A stretch of DNA of 64,000 nt from Embiotoca jacksoni (GCA_022577435.1 JAKOON010000009.1:5672671-5736670), one strand, 5' to 3'. Numbered from the stretch's first letter, positions 1 to 13,545 are shown. Notes: a model not told the origin generated them from the letters alone. Made by a program: numbers and translations.

Positions 1-862
1 TCTTGTAATTGTTGCCATTATTTTTCCTCTAAAGCCAGATTGATAAGGGGCCCAGATATGATATTGCAGGAGGTGAGAGGTGAGTGCATCGCCTCTGGTG
101 TGTCTGTTATTCTTGCTTTCTGTAGGGAGACTTTTGAGTGCCATAAAACGGGATGATGTAATGAAAGACATTTTCAAAAAAGAAAATTCTGCTCCTCATT
201 CGGATATGAATGACCTTCCTGGAGTTATTTGACATTAAATATGTTCAGGCAAGCCATAAACACATCTTGATTTGCACAAGAAGGATCATAGACAAATAAT
301 GAAAGTAGCTAGGCTTGGCTTGACTCAAAAGAAAAGTGTTGCACTTGATCATGTTGCTTGGTTGCATCAGCTGCAATTTTCTTAACATACATGGATGTGT
401 CAAATTAATGAAACACATGCAGTACCAGGAAAGGGAAGTTGAGTAACTACTAAAAGAGAATTTAAATGCTTACTCCCTGCTACTTATTTGTATATACTAT
501 GCAAACTCTCAAAGAGTCATCTAAGTTTCTTCTCATTTCCTCTTCTATATTTTCCTGCTATTACTTCAGTTTTGCTGTTAAGCCTAATGATAACAGCAGT
601 ATTGAGGATTTATTCAAACTGTCTTAAAAATGCAATGTGCAAGTTGAAAACCAGCTAAATTAGTGACGGTTTGGACCCTTTACAAACTGAATGGGGCTCT
701 GCTTCTGCCTAACGCACACAATTTGACCTGTCGTAGGTAAGTTCTAAGATTTGTTTCTCTGCCATCACCCAGCTGTGGCTAATGTTGTTGACACTCCTTC
801 AGCTGTTTGGGAATGGTCAGTGCATGCACTCGGTTCTCAACTCTTATCTCTGTCTTTCCCAG
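1..862 (+). other. ubap2l: ubap2l intron, 3' part
   Basis: AT-rich sequence upstream of the first recognisable exon. The preceding family exon (Arg/Gly-rich, ending in a split Gly codon) is not found here, so this is read as the end of a larger intron. A perfect AG|GTAAGT juncture lies at 736/737 (see findings). No ORF here looks coding. Confidence 0.7.
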
Positions 863-3800
863 AACATTCAACCCTGCCGACTACGCTGAGCCAGCCCAGA
901 CAGAAGAAAATTATGGAGGCGGCAGTACCTGGAACAACACAGGAAGCATGGAGCAAGAGGAGGGAGCTAGTAAGTTAATTTATTAAGACGGTTTGCCCTC
1001 CAATAAGTGAGGTTAATCTTATCCATTCAGCATCTGTTTGCCATCAAAACGGTTTTGAAAATCATGTTCAGCATCCCAAAGAAGCTGCTGCAGTAAAGAG
1101 GAAAGGACAGTTCTCTTGTGTTCAAAGGACGCATACTTTTTGATGCCTGGTGTTGGAGGCGTTCTTCTTGAACCATGCTCACCGTTTACAAATACCTGAA
1201 ACCCTGAAATACTGTATTCCTTTCAGATCTTTATGTCTGGGTGAAGAATCAACACCTCTTTTTGTTACACTAGCCGTTTAGTAAAACACACTACATCAGC
1301 TCTGATTCCCCCCCCCACCTCTTGTCTTTGTCTCCAGGGTTGGAATACTCTGCAGGAGAGGGAACAAATTACCCACCCAAGTTCGACTCTGCCCCTGGTA
1401 AACCTCTCTCCACTTCCCTCTTGTTTTTATTTATTCTCTATTCTGTTTGAAGCTCTTTTTTGCCCAACGTGATAGTATTGAACTGCTTCTCTTTGACTCT
1501 CAGGTGCTTGGAGGTCTGCTGCAGAGGAGTGGGGCACTGAGGACTGGAATGAGGATGTGAGTGTTTCAGGGCTTGACCTCATTCACATGTTCCAAATATA
1601 AAGTTCTTTGAGCACTTTTGGAGAATAAATTCATCGATAACATATTTTATTGCTGTATTAACAATACATGACATATTTCTTTAGTTTTGCATGTTCACTT
1701 TTGTTCTTCCAAATACAATTTCTTAAATCCTCTTTATCCCTTCCTCTGCAGCTTTCAGAGACCAAGATATTCACAGCGTCCAGTGTGGCGTCGATGCCTC
1801 TTCCTCAGGAGAATGTGACCATCACCAAAGGACAGAGGTGGGTCACTTATGCAGTTTATTAGCCTGACTCTCGCTTTGCAGCAAATCGCTTCTGTGAGAA
1901 TTGGTCGAGAGGAAAATTCTATTTCTTGGTTTCACCGTTTACTTTCTTTACTGTTACTGTTGGTTGGATTAAAACACACAATACCATTTGCAAGATGCCA
2001 CCTTGGAAAGTTATGATTGATATTTTTTCACAAATTTCTGATGTTTTATGGACCAAACGATCAATTGAGAAAATAAGCTGCAGAATAAGTAGTAATAAAA
2101 ATGACTTGCAGCTGCCACAGTCAAATAAGAGGTTTTAACCTGAGATGCTAATAAAAAAATAACATTTTAAATGTCTTATCATAATTCCTTTTTCCGCCTT
2201 TCTATAGGATTGACCTTGCGGTGCTGCTGGGGAAGACTCCCCCATCTTCCTCCTCTGAGACCGAAAATGCCCCCATGGACGCCACCCAGCCCCCCTCCTT
2301 GTCCCAATCACTGGTTTTCAGCAACTCCAAGCAAGGGGTGCCACTCTCCCAAACATCCTCCAGCACCCCTTATACCCAGCACAGCATGGTAAGACTCTTT
2401 TAAAATAAATTTAAAAAAAACAACTGCATCATTCTCTAACTTGCAGCTACATACACTTTGGCTCATAGAACGCTGACAGAGGACATCTCGACCACTTCCT
2501 AACCACATAGAAAAAGGAAGGCACTATTGACATTGTCAGAACTACTTCAGTACAGCACCATGGTTACAATATGTGTTGTATTCTACCAACACTGCAGGTC
2601 AGCATGCTGAGCAAGGGTTTCGGGGAAGTGGGGGATCCTAAAGGAGCGAGCACAGGGACCACTGGTTCCCAGTTCCTGGAGCAGTATAAAACGGCCCAGG
2701 CATTGGCCCAGCTGGCAGCCCAGCACTCCCAGACTGGACCTCCCAACACAACCCCTTCATCCTGGGACACCAGTGCCACCTCACTGGGACAATACGGTAA
2801 GATTACTTTTAAAATTAAAAATGCTTTTCTTTTGTCTGTAAATTGGTATATTTTATAACTATAACGGAGATCTTTTTTTTTACCCATTGTAGGACAATCA
2901 ATACTGCTCTCAGGGTTTTCTGTTTTTCTAACTTTAAAATGTTTCCCTCATCATGGTCCAGATATGAAGACTCAGCCGGAGTCTGCGATCCATACGCCCT
3001 TTACAAAGCGGCAGCCCTACCAGGCCGCCACTTCAACCTCGTCCATGTTGGATGTTTTCCTGCAGGACAAAGGCCTGCCTCCTTCCTCCTCTGTCTCTTC
3101 GTCTGCTTCCTTACCGCAACAAACAACATCCTCGTCCCATGTGGTGCCCCCGCCTGCTTCCTCCCTTCCCAAAATGGTAGCAGTCACTTCTCTAGGACAG
3201 CAAGTTTCCCCAAGTTCCTCAGATGCCCATGGTTCAAGTCCACTGCCTTTGCAGCAACACAAACTCAAACAGCAGAAGAAGAGGGCCTCCATTACAACAA
3301 AGGTAACATTTAGATTATTATAAACATTTTGTGTTCTAAGTGATTTTTTTTTTTTAAAGTTTTCAAATGCTACAATTTTTATTTTTGTATTATGTTGGGA
3401 CCAAAGTAACATGGTTTCATGGATGCCATTTTTACGAAACAATACCAATAACGGACTCTTGAGAATTTGGGACAACTCTGACAAATCCTTACGGTCTTCC
3501 TCAGATTCCAGCATTGGCGGTGGAAATGCCCGGCTCAACAGACATCTCAGGCCTCAATCTTCAGTTTGGAGCGCTGCAGTTTGGGTCAGAACCAGTTCTG
3601 CCAGAGTACGAGTCCGCCCCCACCACCACGACACCCGGCAACCAGGTTCAGAACAGTCTCTACACCACTCCCAGCAGGTTGGTACATGCCGAAACACAAC
3701 TCATTCTTATGCAGCTCCAAATACTGGGTTGCGTTGACTTGATTTTTAAATGCATGTTCTAGTTTTTAAAAGCAATTTAAAATTCTAATTATCATCAGTA

Positions 3801-6800
3801 TTTCAAATTTAAAAAAAAAAAAAAAAATCAAAAGTGGTCTTGTCAATTTATTACAATCTGCAGTGAGTCGACTCCAGCTCTCTCCAACTCTAGCCAGATG
3901 GACCTGTATGATCAGAGGGCATCTCAGACACGTCGTTACCCTCCTTCAGTCTCCTCCTCCCCTCAGAAGGATATGCAGCCCAAGGTGAGGCCAAAGCTTC
4001 CTTCTTTCACTTTAGTCGATTAATTATTTAACAAGGCATTGTTAGTGTAGTGCTTAAAGGAGGACCCTTTGGGTTGTTTATATTGTAAAACACAGCTAGG
4101 ATAAAAACGTTACCTGTAATTAAAACGCTCTGCAGATTAACGCTTCTTGATGATTGTTTCTAAGAGCTCAACACCCTTCAACTTTTATCAATGGCCGGTT
4201 TCTGTAGAAACCTGTGAGCTCACCTTCATTGTTGGTTTTACAGAATGGCTTCAGTTCAATACAAGCAACGCAATCTGTGGAAGGTACGCGTCTTATTTAC
4301 TACTTTTTTTTTTTTTTTCTGAAACATATTGTTCAAACTGTCGGATTATATCAGCCACATACAGTACACCTTTTTTCCTGATTATTCTTTGTTGGAATTT
4401 GTTCTTGAAATCTCTTCTCCTCCCCCTCCACAGCTGCAGCAGGCTCTGCAGTATCAGTCAAGCCGGCCACTGATTCGGTCACGCCAGCATCTGTCTCCAG
4501 CATGAGCACCATGTCGGACAGCAGCTCAGGCCCTGCTTCCTTGTTGACAACATCCAATCAGACGTCCCTCAGCGCTCTGGGTCACAATGAAGACATGCCT
4601 CCAAGCACCATCCCCCCTCCTCAGCACAACAAGTACGATGCGGCTAAATAACACACAACTATTAGTACCTGAAGTTGGGACCTGCATGTGAACCCAAGTA
4701 TCGGTAAATGTGCTGATTTGGCGATAAATGAAACGTGCTCTGAATCTTCCTGTCATGTTTTTGCAGCTCTCACCCGTCACAACAGAACAGCCTTGCTCCA
4801 TCTTCAGTCCGGACATCCAACTCAAGCTTACTGGTGAGCTCGTTATATGCTCATATCCGTTTCTGTATCGGAAGCAGTCAAATGGCTCTAGCAACCACTG
4901 GCATGGCAGAGTAGGCATGAGTTGCTTTATGCGGGAGAGTTTATCTCCCTTCTCTGTGAGCCTTTTCAGAACTGAATTTCCTGTGGTGGAAGATGGACAC
5001 ATTAGATGTCCACTCAGTCTAATGGAAATGTAATCTCATCAATCTTAACCGCATCTTCCTCCCTCCGTCTCCACAGCATCCCAGCGTAGACGGTGACTCG
5101 AGCCTGCACTCGTCATCCTTCCCTTCCTCTGTCTCAGCCGTGCCATCTTCATCAGTCCCCTCCTCCTCTTCCTCCGTGGCCGCGGCACAGGTGTCCCTCG
5201 GGGCTCCTCAGGCTTCCTCGGTGGGCTCCGCCACGGTTTCAGCTCCCTCCGGCCTAGGCGCCGTCAGCAGTCTGGCCATGGGCCTCAACACCGTCTCCAT
5301 GGGCGTCCCAGCTGCAGCGGGCGCCATTGTTTCAATGTCGACAACGGTATCGACCATTCCCTCTTCAGCCTCATCCACACGCAGCTCTGCAGCATCCTCA
5401 GGTTGGACAACACAAAACATATCAGTAAAATATACACTTTGTGTTTGGCATCCACTTCTCTGCAGATAGTTTTGCATCCAAATTATGCACGTGTGAATAC
5501 TTTTTATTTTGTCCTTGCCCTTCACATTGTCTGCATAGCTTACTTTGAACTATGCTGTCAATATGCAGGAGATTTTACAATAACTTGCTGGTACATTTTT
5601 TTTTTAATGCGAGCCTCATTCTGTATATGAATCCACCACAGCTGAAGCTGAATTTAAGAACAAAATGTAAATGCATGAAAGCATTAAGTAGCTGACCTAC
5701 AGTGTTGAAACTTCTATAATCCCTCATTTTGCACTATATTGATAAAATATGTGTTTTCAACCAGAAGACAAATGATTACCCCTCTAATCGTGTCCGATCT
5801 AGAACTGGTGGTTATGTTGGGATGTCTAACTGTTTGAACATTTTGGGTGACCTTTGTGGTCAGCTAGCAGAGGGTACTATAAATACATCCTGCCTGCAGG
5901 GGTGCAGCTATGATGAAAGATTGCTCGGAAAGTTGTGTTTTGGCTTGTGATTATCTTTTGAATTCAAAAACTAATAACGGAATTGGACTCTGTATTTGAC
6001 CTGGGTACAATCTTTTGTCTGGGGCCTAATGATTTGGTTTTCATTTCCTCACGGTCACCGGTTGGTTTCCATGAGTCTGACTCATTTGAAAAAATGTTGT
6101 GCGCGTGTAAAATAGTTTTCGTCTCTGCTCCCACTGCCGGAGCACAGTTTGTCAAGTGATGTATTGCGGGCTCGTCATTTATTGATGCGGCTCAGGGAGT
6201 AATTTGTAGCACTTAGTTTCGATGCAATAGATCTGCTCTTGCTACTTAAAATGTGGTTATATTGTGTATAAGTGAGACTGCAATGGGTATGTGCTGGTAA
6301 TTGTTTGTTATGATTTCACTCTGATAAGCAGAGGGAAAGCATTTTTAGTATTTGTATTTTGCTTAAATGAATGCATTTTATATATTATATATTGTTTTTA
6401 TATAATATATTATATATTAATTATATATAATTATTATTATTATTATTATTATTATTTTTTATATATATGCATGGTTCTGTGTTTTCAGGGAAAGCACCTC
6501 CAAACCTGCCACCTGGAGTGCCCCCTCTACTGCCCAACCCATACATCATGGCCCCAGGACTACTGCACGCCTACCCTGTAAGTTCCAGCCAAAGTCACGT
6601 TTCTCTAATCTGCATTTAACCAGATTTAAATCAAAAGTCACACAATTTCCCTCCTCCTGTCAGCCTCAGGTGTACGGCTACGACGATCTACAGATGCTGC
6701 AGACCAGAATACCGCTGGTGAGTTTTGTTTTGTAAAGACTGTTAAACTGCTGCTACAAAAACAAAAACGCAGAAGTCCTATACAAGTTTTGTATCTTGTA

Positions 6801-8914
6801 ATTCTTTTATCATATTTTTCTCTTCCAGGATTATTACAGCATCCCATTTGCAACTCCCACGACAGCACTGACTGGCAGAGAGGGCAGCCTGACAAACAAC
6901 CCCTACTCTGGTTAGCCATCATCTCACTATTGAGTTTATTACAAAACTGACCTACTCTGTGCAGCAGTTAGCTGCGGTTTGAAAAACCTCCAGGCTTACT
7001 TGAAGGAGCTATCTGTGATCTCAGACTGAATAATGTTGGGCAAATGCCTTCATAAACAGATTCAGTTAGATATACTACCAATGAATAAGGAAGATTTAAA
7101 AGTGGTACTTGTGACACCTCACAACCAGCCAAGCGTTGAGTTTTTGTTGTTGTTGTTCTTATTGTTTTTATTCACGATGTCGATCTTGTGTGACATTTAT
7201 CTCCCGACGCTCTCAGTAATTTGTCATCCCCCCCTCCCTCTGTTCCCAGGCGACTTATCGAAGTTTGGTCGAGGTGACGCATCGTCCCCGGCTCCAGCCA
7301 CCACATTAGCTCAGACGCAACAGAATCAGACCCAAACGCATCACACCACACAGCAGCCCTTCCTCAACCCGGCGCTGCCGCCTGGCTACAGCTACACAAG
7401 CCTCCCATACTACACTGGCATGCCAGGCCTGCCCAATACCTTCCAGTACGGACCTGCTGTGTTTCCGGTGAGTGAACTTGCCAACCTGCTGGCTTCCATT
7501 ACAGACCTGCTCCAACCTTGAGTCTTTTTTTCTTCTTTTTTTTTTCTTGTTTATATTATCTTCTTATATTGGGAAAATAAGCATATTACCAACAGGAACA
7601 TTGGGGGTGTTGGTGAGGGGAAGGATTGTAACCGTGACGAGCAAATCAAATTGGACGTGCGCATTAATGTTCCCCAGGGGAAGAGGAGGTTTTGTTTACC
7701 TAATACAAGATTGCATTTTGAGGTTTAAGTTGTGAGTATTTGCTGAACATTCCTGTCATCCAATCGAAATGAGAAGAAAACTGGAATTTTAGTTCCACGT
7801 GTTTGTGACTTGCTGACATTACGCGCCGTGCTTCTGTTTGTCTCCAGGTGGCTCCTACCTCTTCAAAGCAGCACGGTGTGAATGTCGGCGTCAATGCATC
7901 AGCCACACCCTTCCAGCAGGCTAGTGGCTATGGCTCCCATGGATACAGCACCGGTGAGGGAATAAACAATGTCGAAGCGGCATGTTTTTAGAGCGTCATG
8001 CAGGTCCTGCTCTATACACTTGCATACCAATAACTCTGTGCCGATTCTCACAAACGAGCCCATTGATTTCCGTTTGGTGTGGAGTGTGTATTTCATTCAA
8101 GCGCTGCAGCATCTGAAAGCATAAACACGGTGCTTGTGTAAAGGCATTTGTTATGCTCGTGTCAAGACAGTTGTTCATGGTTTACGTATCATTATTGTGT
8201 GCTGATTCTGAATTGTCGACGTCAAAGTTAAACAAAATGTTTTTGACCGCGAGCATGGTTTGTTGTGTCAGAATACTTTTAAGTGCGTCTGCATCTTGTT
8301 CAGTTTCCATAGCCTGTACACACAAGGAACATGCCCGAGTAATTCATGCCTTATAAATGTCTCTTTTTATTCAATGGCTTCTCAAGATAAAGTGAATAGG
8401 ATTGCCTTTTAAACAGAATGGGAAAAGGAAAAGGGGCTTGGACAGTGGCGCCCGGCTACACTTGGCTATGATTATGAAACGGAGGGGTTAGATTATTGGT
8501 TTCCTGCTGTCTTCCATGGCTTGCTTTGCTCATTTCAGAAAGTGGAGTTTGCCCTGGGGCTTAACCATCGACCACATCACCTGCACACACCTTCATCTTA
8601 AAACACATCCACAAATGAAGTCATCATCTTCCCATATTTCTCAATATGACTCTCGCTTGAGCCCATATTCTTTCAGCAGCTTCACATCCCCCCCCTCCCC
8701 CACCCTGGCCTTCTGATATCACTTTATACTCTGTTTTTTTTTTTTTTTTTTTTTTATTTCAGTAATGCATTTTATGTTCACACTTTATTCATCACTCGGT
8801 ATCCACCTTTGGTCACACGTGCAACACCTATTTGTTCTAAGCTGCACCATCCGCTGCTTTCTGCCATCACCCAACTCAAGCTCGCTCTCCCTCCCCCCCC
8901 CCCCATCCTCTCCC

Positions 8915-8948
<34 letters not shown>

Positions 8949-11900
8949 ACACCCTGCCTGCCCCCTCACTTCCCTCACTCCCCTCCCCTCAGACTTGGGT
9001 CAAATAGTACTTGCAAATGATGTTAGCGTTGATTCTGACCTGCTTGTTGGACCGGACGGACGGGCTTTGCCACACGGACAGCGCAGTTGGTGTCAGAGTT
9101 CAGATGATTACAGCGAGAACCCGACTCCGTCTGCATTGTCACAGATCGGTAAAGCCTGTCCGTGTGGTGCGATTTCAAACGAACGCTATGAATTATTTGC
9201 GAATACTATCTGAGGCAGGTCTGCGTCCCCCGCCTGGTGTGTCTAACGCTGTGGGCTGCGGCTGTGTGTCTGACTGTTGCAGGCTATGAGGATGTGGGCC
9301 AGGCTTCAGGGAGTGGGGATTTCTGTAAGGGCGGATACGGCACTGCCGTGGCCGCTGCCGCTTCCGCACAAAACAAGCCAGCCAGCTCTGTCACCGGGCC
9401 TGGAGTCGGTGAGTGCCGCCACATGCCAAATTAAAACGGAAAGGAAAGGAGAAAAAAAAAAAAAAAACCTGTCCCTCCCGTCTTCCTCCTTGTGTCACCA
9501 ACCATCCCCCCCCCCCTCCTCCACCCCCTCTTTGCTCTCGTTCCTTTGCCTCATCGCTGATGAGCTGCGCCTGTGGGAAAACCCGTCACACTACATGTGC
9601 TTTTAGATAGTTTAGCGCAGCCTGCCTCTCTTTGCAAGCCTCGTTTGCCATTCTGTCCGTTACCTGTTTTCTCCCAGGGTAACTCATCATCAATCCAATC
9701 TGGTGTTCATATTTTGGACGGCTGTGTTGTGTGATTCTCGGGTTTAGAGGCAAAAGCGTGGCAGGTTACAACGACCGTGGCCGCTACGCGCTGATTATGA
9801 GTTACTCTGGTCGGTGCTGTCCCGTTTTCCTCCTTCGTTGCTTGCTCTCCACTCATGTTGTCATCGCTGGTGTGCCCCGTCTCCGGAGGAACGAGTTGGC
9901 TGTCATGTGAGTGACGTAGGTTACAACCCAGGAGAGAAAGAGGGGCAAAACAAAATGTCTGCGATACTTGGTCAAAATAAGACTGTGCTTTTTAAAAGGG
10001 CTGCGTGAACGTGACGTTTTGGAGATCTTCTCATTTGGAGCCGGCTGCGTCTGAGTGAACTCGGCCACACTTGGTACCTGAATGACAATCGATTTGTCCC
10101 GTTTGAGGTTGTGAAGAGGGGTTTGATCTTCAAGTATTTCTGCACTGGCCATCTTTGGAGTGTTGCATTGTGGCATTTCCATGACTGATCAGAAATATAG
10201 AATAACGGTACAGAGAAAGAGGAACTCCAGGGTGTGGGCCCATCCTAACCCACCCAAGTACTTTCAATAACCACATTAGCACCTCTACTTCTTAAGAAAT
10301 GTGACATTGCAAGATCAGCTCTTCGTTTCATACTGCTATAGTGTTTAAAGGTTGAATTGTTGACTCTGAAATTTCTTGCCTTGGTTGTTTGGTTCTTTTA
10401 CCTCGTGATCGCACGGGGCAGAAACTTTGGCGGTGCTTCTTGATCCTCTTTTAAACATACGACCGTGTCGGTGTAGAAGTGACTGTTTGTAATACTTCCC
10501 TTTGACACAAATCTGAATTGAATGCTGCCAGATTAACAGAAGCTCATATAGACGAGCGTCTCTGCAGCCGACAGTGGTCGTTAAATTAAAGGCTTAAAAG
10601 CAAAATAGGGTTGAGAATCCGTCCCAGATATGGGCCTTAAAAGAACACAAAATACTCCTCTTCTGCTCTATCAATAGTTTTCACCTCTGTTGTCTTCTAG
10701 GAAGGACAGAACTTTAGATGCTAAATATTACACAGATCTGAAGATCATTGGGTAATAAACAGCCGCTGTATGTCTGAAGGACAAAGCATCACTGAAACGG
10801 ATGAATGAATTGAGGAAAATAAATATATTCATCATTGATTAATCTGCAATTTTATGTTTATACAATTCTGAAAATTCAAGGCGATGTCTTCAGAAGTCTT
10901 CGTTTTGACAACACAATCCAATAAGAATTGTTTTGTTTTCATGGGACAAAGAAAAACAGCAAACCATCGCCTGTGAGGAAAAAGTAACTTAGGAATTTTT
11001 AGCTGTTTGTTTGGAAAACTGACTTAAAACTATCATTAAAGTATCACAGCAGTGGCACATTGGGCCATTAACTGTTGGTTGACTGATTAATTAGTCATCG
11101 CAGCTTTAAAGTGAAGACAGAGATGCGACACATTATATGTCCGAAAAGAACTTGGTGCAGAGCTCCTCTCTGTTTACAATTGTTGTTGTTGTAGTTGCGA
11201 TCGCACTACAAAATATGGGCTGCTGCCTCCAGGATGTGAAGAGCGATGGATAAAACATGACATCTCCTTCACATGGTCTTACTCTCAGATTCTGACCCAA
11301 CATTTAGGAAACTGATGGCGTTTCAACAGCTTAGTCATGAAAATGCCACGAGAATGAAGTCCAGTTTTATTTGACTGTCCGGTGTCTGTCACCAGTTGAC
11401 CTAGTTCTGCGTCTCCATGGCGATACAGGGGGGTAAGTGTGCGCCAGAACAAGCGGAGCAGTCGCCACCAGATACAGTCGGACCCGGACCGCTGTGGCTG
11501 ACTGGAACTGATTCACTGCTCCACCATCTTTCTCTCATCCCTCTTCATCTCTTCATCTCTGCTGTCCTCACTGAAGGGAAATTACACTGAAATCATCTAT
11601 GAACCTACGCTGACATAGATGGCCGTACCTGGAATTTCCTTGTATTCTCTTTTATTTGGATAATTTTTCCCTCATGAATAAATTCTATTTATTAATGTCC
11701 TTGTAGTTAATTGACCCAAATAACAGTGAAGTGGGTTAGAATCTGATTAAAACCATGTGGCTGGTCATGGTTTGCGTTATGGGGGTCCCCCTTGATGTGT
11801 CCAGTTGACCTGCTTTTGGACTTAAGTTTGTGCTGTGTCCTCTGTCTCTGCAGGAGTCTCTGTGACATCAAGCAACACGGGGGTACCAGATATTTCAGGC

Positions 11901-12453
11901 TCTGTTTACACAAAGACGCAGGTAAATTACACGATACAAGTGCTCTTTTTTTCTTTTTCTTTTTTAATTCCTGTATTAAAATTACATCAAGTAAAAGACT
12001 TGCTCTATAGTTGACAAATACTGGCCGTCCTTGTTGCGTCCTCCCTCAGTCGTTTGAGAAGCAGGCTTTCCACGCTGGCACGCCAGCGGCTTCGTTCAGT
12101 CTGCCCTCGGCGCTCGGCAGCGGGGGTCCCATCAACCCACCGGCCGCCGCCGCCTACGCTCCGGCCCCCTTCATGCACATCCTGGCACCGCACCAACAAC
12201 CCCACTCTCAGATTCTGCACCACCACCTGCAGCAAGACGGGCAGGTACTGAACATGCTCCTGTTGGGGATTCTTCTTTGTTCCCTCTTTTTTTTTTTTTT
12301 TTTTTTTGTACTGTTTTTCTTCCATTTACACCTCAATCAGAAATATAAGTATTCATAACTGCAACTAAATCTCATCAAAGATAATGACCGCCAATAAGGA
12401 AAAGCACAAAAGAGGCATCGTGTTCCCAAAAAATTAGGGACACCCAAGTTTCA

Positions 12454-12485
<32 letters not shown>

Positions 12486-13184
12486 GAGGTACTATCAAAG
12501 CTGCATTATGTTCCGTAAAAAAAGTTTTCCTATTGATTTTTATCAGACTGCATAAGGCTGACACTGATCATCTGTGATAGGCCAACGTCGTCCCGATAAT
12601 ATCCGCCAACCGATAAATAGGTCGGACGCTGGTGTGTTTAGCGGTGATTTAGCTTTTGACATCGAGTCCAAAATGTAAATATCTACAATCGTGAAATCGT
12701 GTGGACGGCTTTCACCACTTTTAACAGAATTCCCTTCTGGCCAGACTTCCAGTATTTTTGCCCAGCAAACCAATCGAGTTCATTTATCATCTTTTGGGAA
12801 AGATTCAAATATCAGACCCACCGAGAGTCACGTGCCTCCAGCTGCTTGTTTACTGACGGATAAATACTGCGTCATGTAGCCGAAGCCGATTTGTAGCTCC
12901 TGGTCCGGCTTTTCAGTTCAGGTTAACACAAGTAAAAAGCATCACGGTAGCTGTACATTTATGTGGCAAGTAGATCCATTTAAATACTCATTTAAATGCC
13001 TGTAAAAAAAATAACAATATTTGAGTAAACAACGGGGCATGAATCGACAGCTCACAGATGACGTCTGTTCTCTCCACTGTCTCGACAGAGCGGCACCGGA
13101 CAGCGCAGCCAGAACGCCTCCATTCAGCAGAAGTCTCAGATCAACAAGTCGGCGTACAACAGCTACAACTGGGGGGCAAACTAA
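863..13184 (+). CDS. ubap2l: Ubiquitin-associated protein 2-like, 3' portion (N-terminus outside window)
   Basis: Partial gene. Coding exons in the window: 863-969, 1338-1397, 1504-1556, 1752-1837, 2208-2388, 2598-2796, 2962-3302, 3505-3677, 3864-3984, 4244-4283, 4434-4632, 4767-4833, 5077-5401, 6489-6577, 6664-6717, 6829-6910, 7250-7467, 7848-7953, 9283-9408 (cassette), 11854-11921, 12050-12244, 13089-13184. All have GT-AG borders and consistent phase. The first exon begins inside a split Gly codon before TFNPADYAEP; the last ends NSYNWGAN-stop. Stretches such as EEWGTEDWNEDLSETKIFTA, QRIDLAVLLGKTP and QFGALQFGSEPVL are near-identical to vertebrate UBAP2L, and IDLAVLLGK lies in the UBAP2/Lingerer (DUF3697) region. 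The family is cytoplasmic, RNA- and G3BP-associated, acts in stress-granule assembly, and carries an N-terminal UBA domain and RGG region, neither of which is in this window. The protein is low-complexity, rich in Ser, Thr, Pro and Gln. UBAP2 is the paralogous alternative; the sequence favours UBAP2L. Confidence 0.95.
1338..1397 (+). other. ubap2l: ubap2l candidate cassette exon (60 nt)
   Basis: Phase 1 to phase 1, exactly 60 nt, with good AG and GT borders. It encodes LEYSAGEGTNYPPKFDSAPG, between the Glu-rich end of the previous exon and AWRSAAEEWGTEDW. As I recall, human UBAP2L isoforms differ by an insert of this kind at this point. Skipping keeps the frame: the Ala codon upstream would join to the Trp-encoding exon with only the junction residue changed. 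Confidence 0.75.
6430..6456. repeat. ATT trinucleotide microsatellite
   Basis: About eight ATT units in the ubap2l intron just upstream of the exon at 6489, flanked by TATATA-rich sequence. Confidence 0.9.
8918..8946. repeat. CA dinucleotide microsatellite
   Basis: Uninterrupted CA/AC repeats in a ubap2l intron, preceded by a C-rich tract. Confidence 0.95.
9283..9408 (+). other. ubap2l: ubap2l candidate cassette exon (126 nt)
   Basis: Symmetric phase 1-1 exon of 126 nt inside an intron that otherwise spans 7954-11853. It encodes a Gly/Ser/Ala-rich segment with GYEDVGQASGSGDF and a KGGYG motif, resembling an alternatively included UBAP2/UBAP2L segment. Borders are TTGCAG before and GTGAGT after. 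Omission joins 7953 directly to 11854 in frame (GYSTG-VSVTSS), the arrangement of the main human isoform. Confidence 0.75.
10830..11110. mobile_element. Candidate degenerate teleost dispersed repeat (unclassified)
   Basis: AT-rich block in a ubap2l intron containing a GTCTTCGTTTTGAC stretch and ending GACTGATTAATTAGTCATCGCAG. This pattern of TGATTAAT and ATTAGTC half-palindromes ending in a GCAGC-type tail is familiar from short non-autonomous repeats in fish genomes, and similar ends occur at about 31700-32125 and 47930-48080. The family is not named because no library comparison was possible. Confidence 0.4.
12541..12670. mobile_element. Candidate degenerate repeat with GATA/CCGATAAAT half-palindromes
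   Basis: In the ubap2l intron between 12244 and 13089. It contains GTGATAGGCCAACG, CCCGATAATATCCG and CCAACCGATAAATAGGTCGG, a short palindrome-rich pattern typical of fish non-autonomous elements. The boundaries are guesses. Confidence 0.3.
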
Positions 13185-13545
13185 CATCCGACGGCCGCCC
13201 CTCTCCCTCCTCTCACCCGCGGTGTCCACAGCCAGGGGATGGGGGAGAGGGGCGGAGGAATGGGGGGTGGGGGGGTGGGGGGGCTCGGCTCATCACTCCT
13301 TCTGCAAAACTGTCTCCACTTGTAAACTCCCCCGTCCCTCCTGTAGAGATGTCCCTCCCCCGGTCTCTGGGCCCAGCACTCCTGCAGCTCTGGCCGCAGT
13401 CAGACGAGGTGCTGTGCCGAGAGAACGAGCCGCCGTTGTGATGCATGGATGGGTGGGAGGGGCTTAGAAGCGAGGGGAGACCGGAGCTATAAAGGAGGTG
13501 AAATACTGAGTGTTGGGAATTTGGATCGTGTTTAAACCCCCCCCC

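Larger units (their letters stand above)
7954..11853 (+). other. ubap2l largest intron, interrupted by the 9283-9408 cassette exon
   Basis: Mostly unique-looking sequence. It contains a poly-T run near 8732-8756, C-rich tracts and a CA microsatellite at 8918-8946, a poly-A run near 9452-9467, and a candidate dispersed-repeat fragment at about 10830-11110. No other exon with matching phase and family similarity is visible. Confidence 0.6.

Noticed and set aside
2564..2887. Minus-strand ORF overlapping ubap2l exons
   Set aside because: Antisense shadow of the real exon 2598-2796.
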